Shown: piece by piece, positions 62,056 to 64,000 of the stretch
Position numbering within the stretch: the first letter of the stretch is position 1
Layout: the number at the start of each line of letters is the position of its first letter
NCBI RefSeq assembly: GCF_007097395.1
Contig: NZ_VKDC01000008.1
Coordinates: 286,677-350,676, forward strand
From: Fulvivirga sp. M361
GTDB lineage: Bacteria > Bacteroidota > Bacteroidia > Cytophagales > Cyclobacteriaceae
Length of the DNA stretch: 64,000 bases
Reading direction: 5' to 3'
Translations under genes and position numbers: made by a program
Notes under the pieces: generated by a model
What the model was told of the DNA's origin: nothing
Seen by the model: only the letters and a program-made list of their open reading frames with translations
Database searches by the model: none

Positions 62056-64000
62056 ATGAAAGAAATTATTTTACTACGAGATGCTTTTTTTGAAAGTAGA
62101 CTTATTTCACAAATGAAAAAAGCAATGACCTTATTATTCATTCTTATTGCTTTTACAGTATCCGCGCAACAACCCGAAACCGATTGGTTGGCAGGGGAGT
62201 GGGGTGTAACCTTCCCTATTTACGGAGGTGCTAGGCTTAACACAGAAATAAACAATTACAATCCAGATTATGTAGCTGGCGCACAGGAAATAGTTGATGA
62301 GTTGCCTGCTGTAGGTCATGTAATCACCAATCTGACCAACTTTGCAAATTCTCATTATTTTACGCTAAGTGCTAATGCCAACGTAGATGTTGCTAACGAA
62401 ATACATCCAAGCGTTGTCCCTAATGCAGCTAATGATCAAATTATTTTTGACGTCTTACAAGTTTTTAAAGATGCAGGTAAAAAAGTAATTTTATATATAT
62501 CAAGTCAATACTTTGAAAGAGCATCTGATGAAGTTCAAGCGGCTTGGGTAGCATATTATACAAATAATTTTGGAGGTGACGAATATGCAGCCTATAGAGA
62601 TTTTATACAGGGTTTTATTCTAAGTGTAAAAGATTATGCCGATGCATACTGGTTGGATACTGTAGGGAAACTTGCCTCTAACGGTCCTGATTATGTTGCC
62701 ATGATAAAGGCAGCTGATCCAGGAGCAGTTGTTACTATCAATTCTAACAAAAAATACATCACACTAAACGGAGCTGAAATTCAAGTAGAATCAGATGGTA
62801 TAAATGATACTGATCCTGCAACTTATAGAGTAGTAGTACACGAACCACGAACTGACACACAGGATTTTTCACATGGTCATGTCTCACCTGTTGGTGATGC
62901 CCCTACAAACTCTTGGGCTTACGAAGAGTTTACCATACCAAATATGGTTGAAGACCCATATTTTACGCTATTTGACCGACCTAGATTAAAACACGCATGG
63001 TTTCCTACCAGGGAAAGATGGCACTTACCAAATAGGCTTTTGCTTTATGATACAGAACAAGCCTATAGATTTGTAAGAAGAATTACCGATGCAGGTGCAT
63101 CAGTGACTTGGGCTACAACTACAGATCCTGGCCCCCTTCATCCAGCTGCCGCTCAATGGGGTTATACGACAGCAGGACATATGATGCCGGATGAAATGGC
63201 TATCATGAAGGAGATAAATAACCGAATGTTAATGAGTACAAAGCCAGATTACGTGCCTTATGTACGACCTGCAGGAGCTTTGCTAGTAGGTGAAACAGCA
63301 CCTAATTACTACCAACATATTGACTTTCAGTCGTTAACAGATAAGCAAGTGGGTGATCCAGACTTTTTTCCTTTTGCATATGCGAGTTCCGGAGCCCCGG
63401 TTACGCTTACCAGTTCAAACCCTAATGTGGCTACCATTGTAAACAATAAAATTCGTATTCAAGGAGAGGGTACTACAAATATAACGGCTTCACAAGGGGG
63501 AAATTCAACATTCGCAGCTGCATCAAATGCAGTAAGACAGTTAACGGTTACTAGTGGAGGAGGAACGGGCAACGTAAACCTTGCCTTAAATGGAACAGCA
63601 ACACAATCCACAACATTAAATGGTGGTGTAGCGTCACGTGCCATTGATGATAATACCGCAGGAAACTTTGGCTCAGGTAATGGTTCGGTAACGGCTGCTC
63701 AAGGGCCTAATGCCTGGTGGGAAGTAGACCTTGGCGATAATTATAGCATTGATAATATCAATGTGTTTAACAGAACAGATGCTTGTTGTAAAAGTCGCTT
63801 ATCTGATTTCACGATATCTGTTATCAATAGCAGTGGTACTACAACCTATACACAAACCATTACAACTGCACCCAACCCTTCTGTAACCCTGGACGCTGGT
63901 GGTGCTATTGGTCAGGTTGTTAGAATACAATCCAACCTTACCACTACATTGAACCTCGCAGAAGTAGAGGTATATGGATCTCAATCAAATACAAATACCA
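62056..64000 (+). CDS. Secreted barrel-type protein with CBM-like domain, paralog 3 (cut)
   Basis: The frame opens at ATG 62056 and remains open to the window edge, 648 codons, so the C-terminus is missing. The N-terminal extension MKEIILLRDAFFESRLISQM resembles that of paralog 2; the signal MKKAMTLLFILIAFTVSAQ follows (ATG 62113 is an alternative start). The barrel-type domain has GEWGVTFPIYGG, Asp201 in AYWLDTVGK and Glu290-Glu291 in WAYEEFTIPN. YVPYVRPAGALLVGETAP leads into an Ig-like and a discoidin-like domain. It is the third member of a tandem family and probably has a secretion tail outside the window. Substrate is unknown. Confidence 0.65.
   Translation, partial: MKEIILLRDAFFESRLISQMKKAMTLLFILIAFTVSAQQPETDWLAGEWGVTFPIYGGARLNTEINNYNPDYVAGAQEIVDELPAVGHVITNLTNFANSHYFTLSANANVDVANEIHPSVVPNAANDQIIFDVLQVFKDAGKKVILYISSQYFERASDEVQAAWVAYYTNNFGGDEYAAYRDFIQGFILSVKDYADAYWLDTVGKLASNGPDYVAMIKAADPGAVVTINSNKKYITLNGAEIQVESDGINDTDPATYRVVVHEPRTDTQDFSHGHVSPVGDAPTNSWAYEEFTIPNMVEDPYFTLFDRPRLKHAWFPTRERWHLPNRLLLYDTEQAYRFVRRITDAGASVTWATTTDPGPLHPAAAQWGYTTAGHMMPDEMAIMKEINNRMLMSTKPDYVPYVRPAGALLVGETAPNYYQHIDFQSLTDKQVGDPDFFPFAYASSGAPVTLTSSNPNVATIVNNKIRIQGEGTTNITASQGGNSTFAAASNAVRQLTVTSGGGTGNVNLALNGTATQSTTLNGGVASRAIDDNTAGNFGSGNGSVTAAQGPNAWWEVDLGDNYSIDNINVFNRTDACCKSRLSDFTISVINSSGTTTYTQTITTAPNPSVTLDAGGAIGQVVRIQSNLTTTLNLAEVEVYGSQSNTNT

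Noticed and set aside
1..64000. CRISPR arrays, tRNA or rRNA genes
   Set aside because: No regularly spaced short repeats, and no cloverleaf or rRNA segments, were recognised on either strand by eye.

Overview
The window looks like a chromosomal segment of a polysaccharide-degrading Bacteroidota, probably a marine Cytophagales-type organism. The evidence is a SusC/SusD pair with a FecR/ECF sigma switch, many secreted sulfatases and glycoside hydrolases, a C-terminal Por-type (T9SS) sorting domain, DUF5916 and DUF3526 proteins, TAnnTTTG-type promoter boxes, and very few Shine-Dalgarno sites. No rRNA, tRNA or CRISPR array was seen.

Layout. (1) 1-7.1 kb, plus strand: the 3' end of a TonB-dependent siderophore receptor, two ABC-2 (DUF3526) permeases, a frameshifted M14/AstE-like zinc hydrolase and a DUF5916 protein. 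(2) 7.4-19.0 kb, minus strand: an array of about eighteen small cytosolic proteins (SRPBCC/AHSA1, VOC, SnoaL-like, DUF1801, DUF1569, DoxX), with AraC and ArsR regulators, two alpha/beta hydrolases and two decayed genes. It holds two ArsR-SRPBCC modules with different operator sequences. (3) 19.1-20.5 kb: a GlxA-like regulator and a short-chain dehydrogenase remnant. (4) 20.6-26.1 kb: GH29 fucosidase, sulfatase, GH43-like enzyme and a tandem thioredoxin-fold lipoprotein. (5) 26.4-31.5 kb: an AT-rich restriction-type island with an XRE-S24 repressor, an Eco57I-like N6-adenine methyltransferase and a PD-(D/E)XK protein, next to a small XRE gene divergent from a coiled-coil microprotein. (6) 31.7-43.9 kb: a large unassigned hydrolase, GH3, an esterase/nucleoside-hydrolase-like/DUF1080 fusion, a ThuA protein, an internally deleted sulfatase, an intact sulfatase and a truncated acetylesterase. 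(7) 44.0-64.0 kb: ECF sigma, FecR, STN-type SusC, SusD, a sulfatase remnant, GH95 fucosidase, sulfatase, esterase, SGNH acetylesterase and three paralogous secreted barrel-type proteins, the last cut by the window edge.

The GH29 and GH95 fucosidases, four sulfatases plus one remnant, acetylesterases and SusCD fit one purpose: uptake and stepwise desulfation, deacetylation and hydrolysis of a sulfated fucose-rich glycan (fucoidan-like). This is inferred from gene content; substrate is not proven. The three paralogs from 55.0 kb on carry conserved Asp and Glu signatures, two of them with discoidin-like domains, and are the best candidates for an uncharacterised polymer-cleaving family. The second candidate novelty is the S24-regulated methyltransferase/nuclease operon.

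Many genes are broken (frameshifts, in-frame stop, internal deletion, truncations) around the boundaries of these blocks, and base composition becomes visibly AT-richer after about 44 kb. This suggests assembly by transfer and ongoing decay. All calls are from reading the sequence; no database search was run.
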